A stretch of DNA of 64,000 nt, from positions 98,642 through 162,641 of the forward strand of contig CAYUMU010000004.1 in the NCBI GenBank assembly GCA_964445985.1, given 5' to 3'. The notes under the pieces are model-generated. The model was not told where the DNA came from. It searched no databases and worked only from the letters and a program-made list of their open reading frames with translations. The DNA is from CAYUMU01 sp964445985. Its GTDB lineage: Bacteria; Planctomycetota; Planctomycetia; Pirellulales; S012-138. The position numbers and the translations under genes are program-made. Every line of letters begins with the position of its first letter. Position 1 is the stretch's first letter. Below are positions 16,565-24,701 of the stretch, piece by piece.

Positions 16565-17488
16565 ATGAATTTCTGCATTCTACGCTTACCGTCGGTTTTG
16601 ATGGGGTTTGCCCTGGGATGCGTGGTTTTTTCCGCGGGCACTACTTGCTGTGCGGAGGGTCGGGGGGAGGAACCTAAGCCGGCGCCGGATCGGTTGCGGC
16701 TCTCCTGGGAAAAGAACATTCTCACCATTTCCGGCCCGGATGTGCCGGGCGGTTCTATTAAGACGTTGTATCTGGAAGCTTACTGCCGGCCCAACAGCCA
16801 GACGGCCGACTGGGGCAAGCATACGGTGATTGGCCATACCACCACGCTCGAGCAGTCCGCGGCCGACGGCAGTCGCCTGGAACTGACCTGCCGGCTGACC
16901 GATGGCGTGGTGGTCAAGCACGTGATTACCGCCAGCCACGATGAGGTGGATTTCCGGCTCACGGCGCATAACCCCACAGAAACGGCCTCCGAGGTTCATT
17001 GGGCTCAGCCCTGCATGCGGGTCGGCGAATTCACAGGGCTGGGCGATCCCCAGAACCCTCGCACGTACGACTACCTGAAGAAGAGTTTTGTGTTCATCGA
17101 CGGCAAGTTGCAGCGGATGCCCACGGCCGATTGGGCCACCGAGGCCCGCTACACGCCCGGCCAGGTTTGGGCAGCACCGGGCGTCCCTCGGGCTGACGTC
17201 AACCCCCGCCCTCTCAACAAGCACGCGCCCTCGCTAGGGTTGATCGGCTGCTTCAGCCACAACGAGCAGATGATTCTGGCCACGGCCTGGGAACCTTACC
17301 AGGAGTTATTCCAAGGCGTGATCACCTGCCTGCATAGCGACTTCCGCATCGGCGGCCTCAAGCCGGGTGAAACCAAACGCATCCGCGGCAAGGTCTACAT
17401 CGTGCCGGCCGACGTACCAAAACTGCTGCGGCGATACGAAGATGATTTTTTTGCGGCGCCGACCGCCAAGAAAGTGGATGGAAAGTAG
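16565..17488 (+). CDS. Secreted protein of unknown function
   Basis: The ATG at 16565 follows a GGGGGGAAAG ribosome-binding site and starts a clear signal peptide (MNFCILRLPSVLMGFALGCV, small residues AGTTCCA near the cleavage site). The frame is open 280 bases further upstream, but that part lacks conserved features. The 307-residue product is beta-rich. It includes DGVVVKHVITASHDEVDFRL and RLTAHNPTETASEVHW, which resemble galactose-mutarotase or methanobactin-type carbohydrate-active beta-sandwiches, and a late VIPADVPKLLRRYEDDF segment. The family is not recognised with certainty. It is monocistronic, and a dispersed repeat separates it from ThuA. Confidence 0.75.
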   Translation: MNFCILRLPSVLMGFALGCVVFSAGTTCCAEGRGEEPKPAPDRLRLSWEKNILTISGPDVPGGSIKTLYLEAYCRPNSQTADWGKHTVIGHTTTLEQSAADGSRLELTCRLTDGVVVKHVITASHDEVDFRLTAHNPTETASEVHWAQPCMRVGEFTGLGDPQNPRTYDYLKKSFVFIDGKLQRMPTADWATEARYTPGQVWAAPGVPRADVNPRPLNKHAPSLGLIGCFSHNEQMILATAWEPYQELFQGVITCLHSDFRIGGLKPGETKRIRGKVYIVPADVPKLLRRYEDDFFAAPTAKKVDGK

Positions 17489-17561
17489 CCCGAACTCTTG
17501 CCGAGAGCGGGCTCATCAGCGGCGCGCTTCTGTTGCATTTGTGCAAGTGCAACGCGAGCGA

Positions 17562-17675
17562 GCCACGGCTTGCGGTCGAATGCGTTTTGGCCGTAGAGCA
17601 AGCTCGCCACGACCGCAAGCAATGCGAGGCGGAGGCGGGCATGCGACTTTGTTGGCCGTGTCTTGGGCGGTTCGG
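17562..17675 (+). repeat. 114-bp dispersed repeat, copy A
   Basis: This stretch matches the reverse complement of 23198-23311 at 93 of 114 positions by hand count, without gaps. It lies in the gap between two convergent genes. Both copies are open in a frame reading LAVECV-x-A-x-EQA-x-HDRKQ, but the frame has no good start and the match is as strong at third positions, so the element is probably non-coding. Confidence 0.75.
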
Positions 17676-17751
17676 CACTGCTTGCGAGCGTGGAAAGAGA
17701 CTGGGCGGTGGTGGGCTGATTCGCTCGCAAACCGTGGCACACTTCCGTGGC

Positions 17752-18558
17752 CTACTCGTGCAGGCTTTCGTTGACTTTGCCCTTGCGGACCAGCGGTTCG
17801 AGGGGTGGCTCGATGTTGCGGCCGGCGCCGAAGTAGGGGGAGGTGGCGGCGACGGGGGCTGCCCAGCGGACGGCGTTGGCGATGACTTGTTGCACGGTTC
17901 CGTTGTGATAGATGGGGTAGGTTTCGTGCCCTGGCCTAAAATAGAAGATTTTGCCGCGGCCGCGGCGGAAGGTGCAGCCGGAGCGGAAGACCTCGCCGCC
18001 CGCGAACCAACTGATGAAAACCAGTTCGTCCGGCTGGGGGATGTCGAAGAACTCGCCGTACATTTCCGTCTCGGGCAGTTCAAAGTATTCGCCGCTCAGG
18101 CCCTCGGTGATGGGGTGGCCGGGGGCGATGATCCAGAGCCGTTCTTTCTCGCCAGCTTCGCGCCAGCGGAGCATGCAGCCGGTGCCCATCATGCGGCGAA
18201 ACACCTTGGAGGCATGCGCCGAGTGCAGGGCAATCAGGCCCATGCCGGCGAGGATGCGCTGCTGCACGGCGTCCACGCGGTCGTCGCTGACCTGGTCGTG
18301 GGCTCGATGTCCCCACCAGAGCAGCACGTCGGTTTCGTCGAGCACGCTGTCGGGGATGCCATGGTCGGGCTGTTCCAGCGTGGCCGTGCGAACGGTTACC
18401 CTTTGGCCCAACTGCTGCTCCAGCCCTGCCGCGATGACCGCGTGAATGCCGTCGGGGTAGATCGACTTCACCAGGTCATGGGCTTTCTCGTGGAGGAACT
18501 CGTTCCAGATGGTCACGCGAATGGGGGCCGCGGATGGGGACGTAGTTGGCGTGGGCAT
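17752..18558 (-). CDS. ThuA-like domain protein (trehalose utilisation family)
   Basis: The 268-residue product has the ThuA glutamine-amidotransferase-like fold: IRVTIWNEFLHEKAH at the first strand, ETDVLLWWGHRAHDQV, GMGLIALHSAHASKVFRRMM at the nucleophile-elbow position, and a long GHPITEGLSGEYFELPETEMYG segment seen in this family. FSWFAGGEVFRSGCTFRRGRGKIFYFRPGHETYPIYHN completes the signature in shorter pieces. The usual catalytic Cys of class I amidotransferases is replaced by the LHSAH segment, as is common in ThuA proteins. The family is tied to disaccharide or keto-sugar metabolism, but the reaction is uncertain. No signal peptide is present. Confidence 0.85.
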   Translation of the reverse strand: MPTPTTSPSAAPIRVTIWNEFLHEKAHDLVKSIYPDGIHAVIAAGLEQQLGQRVTVRTATLEQPDHGIPDSVLDETDVLLWWGHRAHDQVSDDRVDAVQQRILAGMGLIALHSAHASKVFRRMMGTGCMLRWREAGEKERLWIIAPGHPITEGLSGEYFELPETEMYGEFFDIPQPDELVFISWFAGGEVFRSGCTFRRGRGKIFYFRPGHETYPIYHNGTVQQVIANAVRWAAPVAATSPYFGAGRNIEPPLEPLVRKGKVNESLHE

Positions 18559-18693
18559 GGGTCTGCCTGACGAGAGTGGAGGTTCAATCCGCGCAGCCGT
18601 GCGCGGTTGTGTTCATGGTGAAGACCAAGGCGCTCGGGCGCCGCAGGTGGTTGAGTGATCGACCACGCGGGGGGCACGCACGGGGTGCGTTCC

Positions 18694-19785
18694 CTACACT
18701 TTTGCCAGGGCGGCGAATTCGAGCATGAACTCGCGGAGCTTTTCCACGCCATCGATGGGCATGGCGTTGTAAATGCTAGCGCGGATGCCGCCCACGGAGC
18801 GATGGCCTTTGAGATCGCACAGACCCTGGGCGGTGGACTCTTTCAGAAACCGCTTGGTTAATTCTTCGCTGGGCAGGCGGAAGGTGACGTTCATGGTGGA
18901 ACGGCACTCGGGGGCCGCGTGGCCTTGGTAGAAGTCTTCGTACTCGTCGAGCACCTGGTACAGCATGGCCGCCTTGGCCCGATTGCGTTCTTCCATTTTG
19001 GCCAGTCCACCTTGCTCTAGCAGCCAGCGGGTGACCAGCATCACCACGTAGCAGGCGAAGACGGGCGGCGTGTTGGCCAGCGAGTTGTTCTCGGAGTATT
19101 CGGTGTAGGCCAGCATGGAGTGGAGGTCGGGCGGGGTGCGTTTGAGCAGGTCGTTGCGAATCAGCACCAGGGTCACGCCGGCCGGGCCGAGGTTCTTTTG
19201 GGCACAGGCGTAAATCAGCCCGTATTTTTCCATGGGGAGGGGCCGGCAGAGGAAATCGCTGGAGGCGTCGCACACCAGCGGGGCCTCGCCCACCTCGGGC
19301 TCTTGCTGGAACTGCACGCCTTGAATGGTTTCGTTGGACGTGGTGTGAACGTAGGCGGCGCCGGGCGTGAGCTTGAGCTCGCTGGCCTGGGGAAGCCGGC
19401 TGTAGTTGTGGCTTTTGCCGTTGTAGGCAATGTTCACTTTGCCTTCGCGGCCGGCTTCTTCCACGGCTTTGGCGCCCCAGGCGCCGGTCACCACGTAATC
19501 GGCAGTTTGGCCGGTTCCCCGCAGCAGGTTCATGGGGATCATGGAGAACTGCAGGCGAGCGCCCCCTTGCATGTACAGCACCGAGAAATTCTCGGGCAGG
19601 TTGAGCAGCTTTCGCAAATTGGCGGTGGTTTCGGCCAGCACGCCCTCGAACCAAGGGGAGCGGTGGCTGATTTCCAGGGGCGAAACGCCGATGCCTGGCA
19701 GGCTGAGCAGTTCGGCTTGGGCCTCTTTGAGCACGGCTAGAGGCAAAACGGCGGGACCAGGGGAGAAATTATAGACGCGGTCCAT
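18694..19785 (-). CDS. serC: 3-phosphoserine/phosphohydroxythreonine aminotransferase
   Basis: SerC makes phosphoserine from phosphohydroxypyruvate and glutamate, with PLP as cofactor, in serine biosynthesis. It may also act in the vitamin B6 route. The 363-residue product is full length. It begins YNFSPGPAVLPLAVL and has EISHRSPWFEGVL, the phosphate-binding QGGARLQFSMIPMNLL, the PLP-holding segment SNETIQGVQF, and the Schiff-base lysine K197 in CAQKNLGPAGVT. The C-terminal KGHRSVGGIRASIYNAMP is also typical. No other serine gene is near, so it is likely transcribed alone. Confidence 0.96.
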   Translation of the reverse strand: MDRVYNFSPGPAVLPLAVLKEAQAELLSLPGIGVSPLEISHRSPWFEGVLAETTANLRKLLNLPENFSVLYMQGGARLQFSMIPMNLLRGTGQTADYVVTGAWGAKAVEEAGREGKVNIAYNGKSHNYSRLPQASELKLTPGAAYVHTTSNETIQGVQFQQEPEVGEAPLVCDASSDFLCRPLPMEKYGLIYACAQKNLGPAGVTLVLIRNDLLKRTPPDLHSMLAYTEYSENNSLANTPPVFACYVVMLVTRWLLEQGGLAKMEERNRAKAAMLYQVLDEYEDFYQGHAAPECRSTMNVTFRLPSEELTKRFLKESTAQGLCDLKGHRSVGGIRASIYNAMPIDGVEKLREFMLEFAALAKV

Positions 19786-20182
19786 GGCTGCGCGGTCCTA
19801 CTCGGTTGACGGGGAGCGATTTTGTCAATGGAAATGATTGTAAGAAGGGGGGAGCAACCTGCCTAGGTCGCCAGTTTGGCCGGACTTTGCTTGCCCCCCG
19901 TTTGACTACCCCGGTGGCCAAGCTAGATTTTCGCGGCGGGCGTCTCGGGGAGGGGCGCAAGCCGCAGGCGCGGCAGGGACAGCTGGATGCGCGAGGGGAC
20001 TCTGCCGCGCCTACTTTTTTTCCTTCCCCACACGCTGGGGGCAGCTTCCTCGCCTTTCGGCCTCGCCCATGTGCTCACTCATCGCTCCGCGCAACCACGC
20101 AATAACTTCCGCACATCGTCGCCTTTCGCTCCGCGAAAGGAAATGCTTTCGCGGAGCGAAAGCCAACATTATTTCTCGTGCG
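19786..20182. other. Divergent intergenic region with a perfect palindrome
   Basis: This gap lies between serC (minus) and the pilin cluster (plus) and should hold the promoters of both. Apart from the 17-bp palindrome listed separately, nothing recognisable is seen. Confidence 0.5.
20123..20162. repeat. 17-bp perfect inverted repeat with 6-nt loop
   Basis: CTTTCGCTCCGCGAAAG (20123-20139) and CTTTCGCGGAGCGAAAG (20146-20162) are exact reverse complements. The sequence has the look of a genome-wide planctomycete intergenic palindrome. It falls inside the open frame that precedes the first pilin, which argues that the pilin starts downstream of it. Confidence 0.85.
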
Positions 20183-20758
20183 GTGCTAACCCGCGCGGCG
20201 GTTACCTTGGTGGAAGCCATGGTGGCGACCACCCTCACCGTCATGATCGGGTCGTCGGTGTTGCTCTCGATGAGCGCCGCCATCGATTCGGCCGAGCTGG
20301 GACGCGAGCATACCATTGCCAGCGGTTTGGCCGAGCAAATGCTGGATGAGATCGCCGGCCGCCGCTACCACGCGCTGGGTGCGGGGCCAAATCAATGGCC
20401 CCTGGGGCTGGCTGCCAACGAAGGCCCTCAGCGGGTTAATTACGACGACATCGACGACTTCGACGGCTATTCCGTCGCGGCCATCGATCCTTACGGCATT
20501 GCCTATGGGCAAGACAACGGCCAGGGCGGCCTGCGGGGTACGGCGTTCCGCTGCCAGCCCCAATGGCTTTCAACGTGGCGGCTGGCCGTGGCGGTGTATT
20601 ACGTGAACGAGAACAATCCCAGCCAGCGACTTGCGGCAGGGCAAACCAGCAATATCCGCGCGGTCGAAGTCACCGTGTCGGTCAATCGCCGCGGCGGCGG
20701 CGTGCAGACCCTGGCCAACCTGCGGCGCGTGTTCGCTTACGTTCCACCAACCCCCTGA
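20183..20758 (+). CDS. Type IV pilin-like minor pseudopilin (PilV/GspI-like)
   Basis: The product has a prepilin N-terminus: a short basic leader, then VTLVEAMVATTLTVMIGSSV, with the conserved Glu at position +5 of the mature helix. The Gly before the cleavage site is replaced by Ala, which is unusual. The frame is open back to an ATG at 20069, but that part contains the intergenic palindrome, so the GTG at 20183 is preferred; the start remains uncertain. The C-terminal half is a beta-rich globular domain. It overlaps the next gene (TGATG), so the three pilin-like genes are coupled. The order and sizes resemble PilV-PilW-PilX minor pilins that prime pilus assembly. Confidence 0.75.
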   Translation: MLTRAAVTLVEAMVATTLTVMIGSSVLLSMSAAIDSAELGREHTIASGLAEQMLDEIAGRRYHALGAGPNQWPLGLAANEGPQRVNYDDIDDFDGYSVAAIDPYGIAYGQDNGQGGLRGTAFRCQPQWLSTWRLAVAVYYVNENNPSQRLAAGQTSNIRAVEVTVSVNRRGGGVQTLANLRRVFAYVPPTP

Positions 20759-21657
20759 TGGCGAATCCTGGCATGGCCCAATTCACTACCTGCATGGCCT
20801 TGAAGTCCGCGGCGCCGATCGATGCGGCAGGCGACCTGGCGCCGCGCCGCCGGCCAAGCGCCGCGGCGGGCGAGTCGCGCCGCGGACTCACCGTGGTGGA
20901 GTTGGCGCTTTCGGTGGCGGTGTTGGCCATGGTGTCCACCGCGGTGGCCGCTTTGGCGGGCGGCGTGCGGCAGGGCTCGGAGTTCACACGCAACTCGGCC
21001 ACCATGACGCAGCATGCCCGCGTGACACTGGAACGCATCACGCGCCATATCGAAAACGCCTGGGCCACCGAAGCGAACCCCGGCGTGGTGGTGGTGCACG
21101 AAACGATTGGCGGCGCGGCCGTGCCCATCGCGCTGGTGGCGTGGCGACCCACGTCGGGCACGCCAGCGAACCTGGCCGGTCCGCCGCTGGTAAGGGAACT
21201 ATTGATTATCACAACCGATCCGGCCGATCCTCGGCGGCTGCTCGAAGTTCGGGCTCCGAGCAATTCCAGCACCACGGCGCTGGAAACCCTCGACTCCGCT
21301 TCGGGGCGATCGCTGATTGCGTCGATCTTGGCTTCGGCCAGCTCGCAGAAAGTGTTGCTGACCGAGTTGCTCCGCACCACGGCCGTATCGGGCAACGCCA
21401 CTCGCCGCGGAGTGATTTGGTTCGCGCGGCGATTGCTGCCGACTGCCGCTCATCTGGCAGCCGGCCGGAGCGGGACCCAACCGTGGGGCGAGCTTCCCTG
21501 GCCACAAGGCATTTACGGCGGCAATGGCGGCTTGCGGCAGGTATGGGTGCGGATTGAATTGCAATTGGCGCCCCCCGGCGCCGCGCTGGAAAGCATGGCG
21601 GTCAATGCCATGCCCTACTTTGGCTCCGCGGCGCTTTATTACGAGGTGTTGCGATGA
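20758..21657 (+). CDS. Type IV pilin-like minor pseudopilin (PilW/GspJ-like)
   Basis: The ATG at 20758 overlaps the upstream stop codon and gives 299 residues. The prepilin peptidase site is textbook: SRRG at residues 40-43, cleavage before LTVVELALSVAVLAMVSTAV, Glu at +5. The 43-residue leader is long; internal ATGs at 20773 or 20794 would shorten it. The mature part is large for a minor pilin, with variable beta-rich sequence and TRRGVIWFARRLLP near the middle, in keeping with PilW. It is expected to be processed and methylated by a prepilin peptidase not encoded in this window. It overlaps the third gene by four bases. Confidence 0.82.
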   Translation: MANPGMAQFTTCMALKSAAPIDAAGDLAPRRRPSAAAGESRRGLTVVELALSVAVLAMVSTAVAALAGGVRQGSEFTRNSATMTQHARVTLERITRHIENAWATEANPGVVVVHETIGGAAVPIALVAWRPTSGTPANLAGPPLVRELLIITTDPADPRRLLEVRAPSNSSTTALETLDSASGRSLIASILASASSQKVLLTELLRTTAVSGNATRRGVIWFARRLLPTAAHLAAGRSGTQPWGELPWPQGIYGGNGGLRQVWVRIELQLAPPGAALESMAVNAMPYFGSAALYYEVLR

Positions 21658-23186
21658 TGGTTTGCGTAGGGCGGCGCGTAGCAGGAGAGCGAGAGCGGCG
21701 CGCAGGAAGGCAGCGGGCGAACCATCGCCGCGGCTACTCGATTGTGATCGTGCTCGGCCTGCTTTCGATCGGCCTGTCGCTGTCGTACGCCGCCTTGCAT
21801 TCGCAGGGCGTGAACGTACGGCTGACGCGCAACGGCGATCTGAGCGACGCGGCCCGCGATGCCGCGCAAACGGGGCTCAGCGTGGCTCTGCGCAAGATCA
21901 ATCAAAGCTCGTGGACGGGTGTCGATCAGATCATTGCCGGTTCGCTGACTTCCAGCAGCGGTTACTCGGTTGCCTTCGAAACGGGCGACGCCCAGCTCAC
22001 GGCGACCGATCCGAACTATACGCTCTGGCCGTACCGGTTGACGCTGGTTTCGCAAGGCTATGCCCAAGACCCGCGTCTGCCGCGGTCCATTGCCGTGCAT
22101 ACGGCGCAGGCCGTGGTGCAGTTGGTGCCCCGAGCCCTGTCGGCGACCCCGAGCGACTGGACGAAGTTTCAAGACTACACGGTCTTCCAACATCGCGACC
22201 GCGACTTCTCGTTGCACGTTCCAGGCCGGATTGATGGGCCGGTGTGGATTCAAGGGAACTTGCGGTTGGCGAACGATTACCCCAAGGATAGCGACGCCCG
22301 CAATTACTATCTGCAAGGTTTGAATCAAATGCGGCAGGCCGGGTATGCCGATTATCGCCCCCTGGGCGGCTCGACCATCCGACTCAACTACAGCAGCCAA
22401 ACAAAAGACACCAAAGATCGTTTGACGCTCCTCGGTCTATCCACTTCGTCGTTGACCACCACGGTGGGCACGTGGCAGGCCAGCACCGAAACGACTTCGT
22501 ACCGGCTCTACCCAGGCGGCAAGCAATATTCGATACCCGCGCTGCCGCAAACCCTGCAAAACACGGTGCTCGAGGCCGACCCGCAAACCAACCCCTTGGG
22601 TCTGTTCTATCGCAGTTCCAGCGCGCTTTACTTGGAGAATAACGTAACCGTGCGGGGTACATTGTTGGCTCACGACATTCACATTACCGGCCAGAACGTG
22701 CAGCTCAGCGGTCACAATCTTCGCCCCCTGTTGGGAACGAGCCGGCCGCTGCAACTGCCGGTGATCGTGGCTCGCAACGATGTGAAGACCTACGAAAACG
22801 CCCGGCTGCAGGTCAACGGCGTCGTGTCCGCGACCAATCGTTTTGAAGTGCGCCGGGCCAACGCGGCTTCTACCGTGAATATGCAAGGACGCTTGATTGC
22901 GGGCGAGTTGTACCTGCAGGGCCGCGAGGCGTGGGATGTTTCGGCCAGCACCTGGGGGCTGTACGTGTTGCTCTATGGCTGGCAGTCGGGCGCGAATATC
23001 ATCCCCTATTTTCCCGTATACATGACATTGTTCGGCATGGACTACCCACCGCCGGCGCGCATTTCGCCCCCGACGACCGAAACCGACTTTCACTGGCAAA
23101 GCAGCAACACGCCGATTTACGCCATCAAGAGCGGCGACGGCGGACTGCGGTGGGAAGTTATTCGCTGGGGATTTCCCAAGTCGTAG
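21654..23186 (+). CDS. PilX-like pilus protein with prepilin-type N-terminus
   Basis: The 510-residue product begins with a basic leader and the segment RRGYSIVIVLGLLSIGLSLS (Gly at 27, hydrophobic helix after it). The Glu usual at +5 is Ile, as is often the case in PilX-type proteins. A helical ALHSQGVNVRLTRNGDLSDAARDAAQTG stretch after the membrane helix is also PilX-like. The remainder is long and beta-rich (repeated short strands such as LYLENNVTVRGTLLAHDIHI) and may form a beta-helix, which is far larger than a normal PilX. It overlaps the previous pilin by four bases and ends before a dispersed repeat. Confidence 0.75.
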   Translation: MMVCVGRRVAGERERRAGRQRANHRRGYSIVIVLGLLSIGLSLSYAALHSQGVNVRLTRNGDLSDAARDAAQTGLSVALRKINQSSWTGVDQIIAGSLTSSSGYSVAFETGDAQLTATDPNYTLWPYRLTLVSQGYAQDPRLPRSIAVHTAQAVVQLVPRALSATPSDWTKFQDYTVFQHRDRDFSLHVPGRIDGPVWIQGNLRLANDYPKDSDARNYYLQGLNQMRQAGYADYRPLGGSTIRLNYSSQTKDTKDRLTLLGLSTSSLTTTVGTWQASTETTSYRLYPGGKQYSIPALPQTLQNTVLEADPQTNPLGLFYRSSSALYLENNVTVRGTLLAHDIHITGQNVQLSGHNLRPLLGTSRPLQLPVIVARNDVKTYENARLQVNGVVSATNRFEVRRANAASTVNMQGRLIAGELYLQGREAWDVSASTWGLYVLLYGWQSGANIIPYFPVYMTLFGMDYPPPARISPPTTETDFHWQSSNTPIYAIKSGDGGLRWEVIRWGFPKS

Positions 23187-23197
23187 TCGCGGACCAG

Positions 23198-23311
23198 CCG
23201 AACCGCCCACGATTCGGCCAACGAAATTGAACGCCCGCCTCCGCCGCCCACTGCTTCCGGTCGTGGCAAGCCTGTTCTGCTGGGAAGACGCATTCGACCG
23301 CAAGCAGTGGC
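23198..23311 (-). repeat. 114-bp dispersed repeat, copy B
   Basis: The reverse complement of this stretch matches 17562-17675 at 93 of 114 positions by hand count, with no gaps. Like copy A it sits between two convergent genes, here the pilin cluster and the DUF1501 gene. Confidence 0.75.
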
Positions 23312-23392
23312 ACATTTGCGGAGGGCGTAGTGCCAGGCTTTCCGATTAGGCCGAATCGTCGTAGCGTCTTCAACAAGAACCATTGGATACGG

Positions 23393-24688
23393 CTAGGCGA
23401 ACAGCTCGGGGATGACCGAGCCTTCCCGAACGATCATCACCGGGCGGCCGGTGTTGGTGTGGTATTCCTTGCGGAAGTCGATGCCCAGGCTGTGGTAGAG
23501 CGAGGCGGCCACGGCGTCGGGGGCAATGCCTTCGCCAGCGGGGCCGGCGCCTTGGCCGTCGCTGGCCCCGATGACCTGGCCGCCGCGGATTCCGCCGCCG
23601 GCCATCAACACCGAGAATGCCCTGGGCCAGTGGTCGCGGCCCGCCTTGGCGTTGATCTTGGGCGTGCGGCCAAACTCACCGGTGACCAGCACGGTGGTCG
23701 TTTCCAGCAAGCCCTTGGCCGCGAGCGTGTTGAGCAGGCCGGATAACCCCTGGTCGAGCTGCGGGAACAGGGAGTCGCGGGTGTTCTTGAAGTTGTTGGA
23801 GTGGGTATCCCAGCCGCTGAACGAAACGGTGGCGAACTTCACGCCGGCTTCGATCAGGCGGGAAGCCAGCAAGCAGCTTTGGCCGAACTTGCTTTCGCCG
23901 AACGCCGCCGCGATCTGGGGCTGCTCCAGGCTGGTATCGAACGCCTCGCGGGCTTTGGATGAACTGATCACCGCGTAAGCCTGGCGGTCAAATCGATCGA
24001 GGCCGGCCACCAGGCTGTTGCTGGACTGGAGTTCGTCAAACGTGGTATCAACGCGGTCGAGCAATCGCTGTCGCTGTTCGAACTGCTCCACGGTGAGACC
24101 GCCGCTGAGGGTGATGCCGCGCACCGAAAACGGCGCGCGGGCCTTGGGTGTTTCGTTCGTGGAGAGGGGCGCGTAGCGCACGCCCAGGTAACCGGCCTTT
24201 TGCGGAGTGGAAGGCACGGCCACGAAATGCGGCAAATCGTCGGCGCCGGGCAATTCCTTGCTTACCACCGCGCCGTAGCCGGGGAAGATGAGCGAAGGAA
24301 TGGGGCGGTTGCCGGTGCTAAGGTAGTTGGTGCCCAGCTCGTGGCCAGCCAACGTGTGCGATACGCCGCGGAGAATGGCGTATTTATCGGCACATTGGGC
24401 CAGCCGCGGCAGGTGTTCGCAAATCTGAATGCCAGGCACGTTGGTCGCGACGGGCGAAAACTCGCCGCGGATTTCGGCCGGGGCGCTGGGCTTCATGTCG
24501 AAGGAGTCCAAGTGCGGCGGCCCGCCTCCCAGCCAGATCACGATGGCAGAACGCGACTGATCCGTCTTCACCGCACCGGCGTCGCCGGCGCGGAGATAAT
24601 CGGCCAGGCCCAAGCCGACGGCGCCGAGCGCTCCCACCTTGAGCGCGTCGCGGCGGGTGATGCCATCGCAGTATTTGTGAGCGGCCAT
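23393..24688 (-). CDS. DUF1501 domain-containing protein
   Basis: The 431-residue product starts with a Tat-type export signal (ITRRDALKVGALGAVGLGLAD). It then shows the DUF1501 sulfatase-like core: IWLGGGPPHLDSFDMKP with its metal-binding Asp, GHELGTNYLSTGNRPIPS, FATVSFSGWDTHSNNF (Asp/His pair) and VLVTGEFGRTPKINAKAGRDHWP near the C-terminus. In the family this motif set matches the alkaline-phosphatase/sulfatase superfamily, but the substrate is unknown. It is downstream of the DUF1549/DUF1553 gene with a 13-base gap. The two are a very common planctomycete pair thought to act together outside the cytoplasm. Confidence 0.92.
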   Translation of the reverse strand: MAAHKYCDGITRRDALKVGALGAVGLGLADYLRAGDAGAVKTDQSRSAIVIWLGGGPPHLDSFDMKPSAPAEIRGEFSPVATNVPGIQICEHLPRLAQCADKYAILRGVSHTLAGHELGTNYLSTGNRPIPSLIFPGYGAVVSKELPGADDLPHFVAVPSTPQKAGYLGVRYAPLSTNETPKARAPFSVRGITLSGGLTVEQFEQRQRLLDRVDTTFDELQSSNSLVAGLDRFDRQAYAVISSSKAREAFDTSLEQPQIAAAFGESKFGQSCLLASRLIEAGVKFATVSFSGWDTHSNNFKNTRDSLFPQLDQGLSGLLNTLAAKGLLETTTVLVTGEFGRTPKINAKAGRDHWPRAFSVLMAGGGIRGGQVIGASDGQGAGPAGEGIAPDAVAASLYHSLGIDFRKEYHTNTGRPVMIVREGSVIPELFA

Positions 24689-24701
24689 GTTTGTCGATCC
24701 T

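Noticed and set aside
17533..17774. Small protein encoded by the 114-bp repeat
   Set aside because: Both copies are open in one frame, but there is no credible start or ribosome-binding site and substitutions are not concentrated at third positions.
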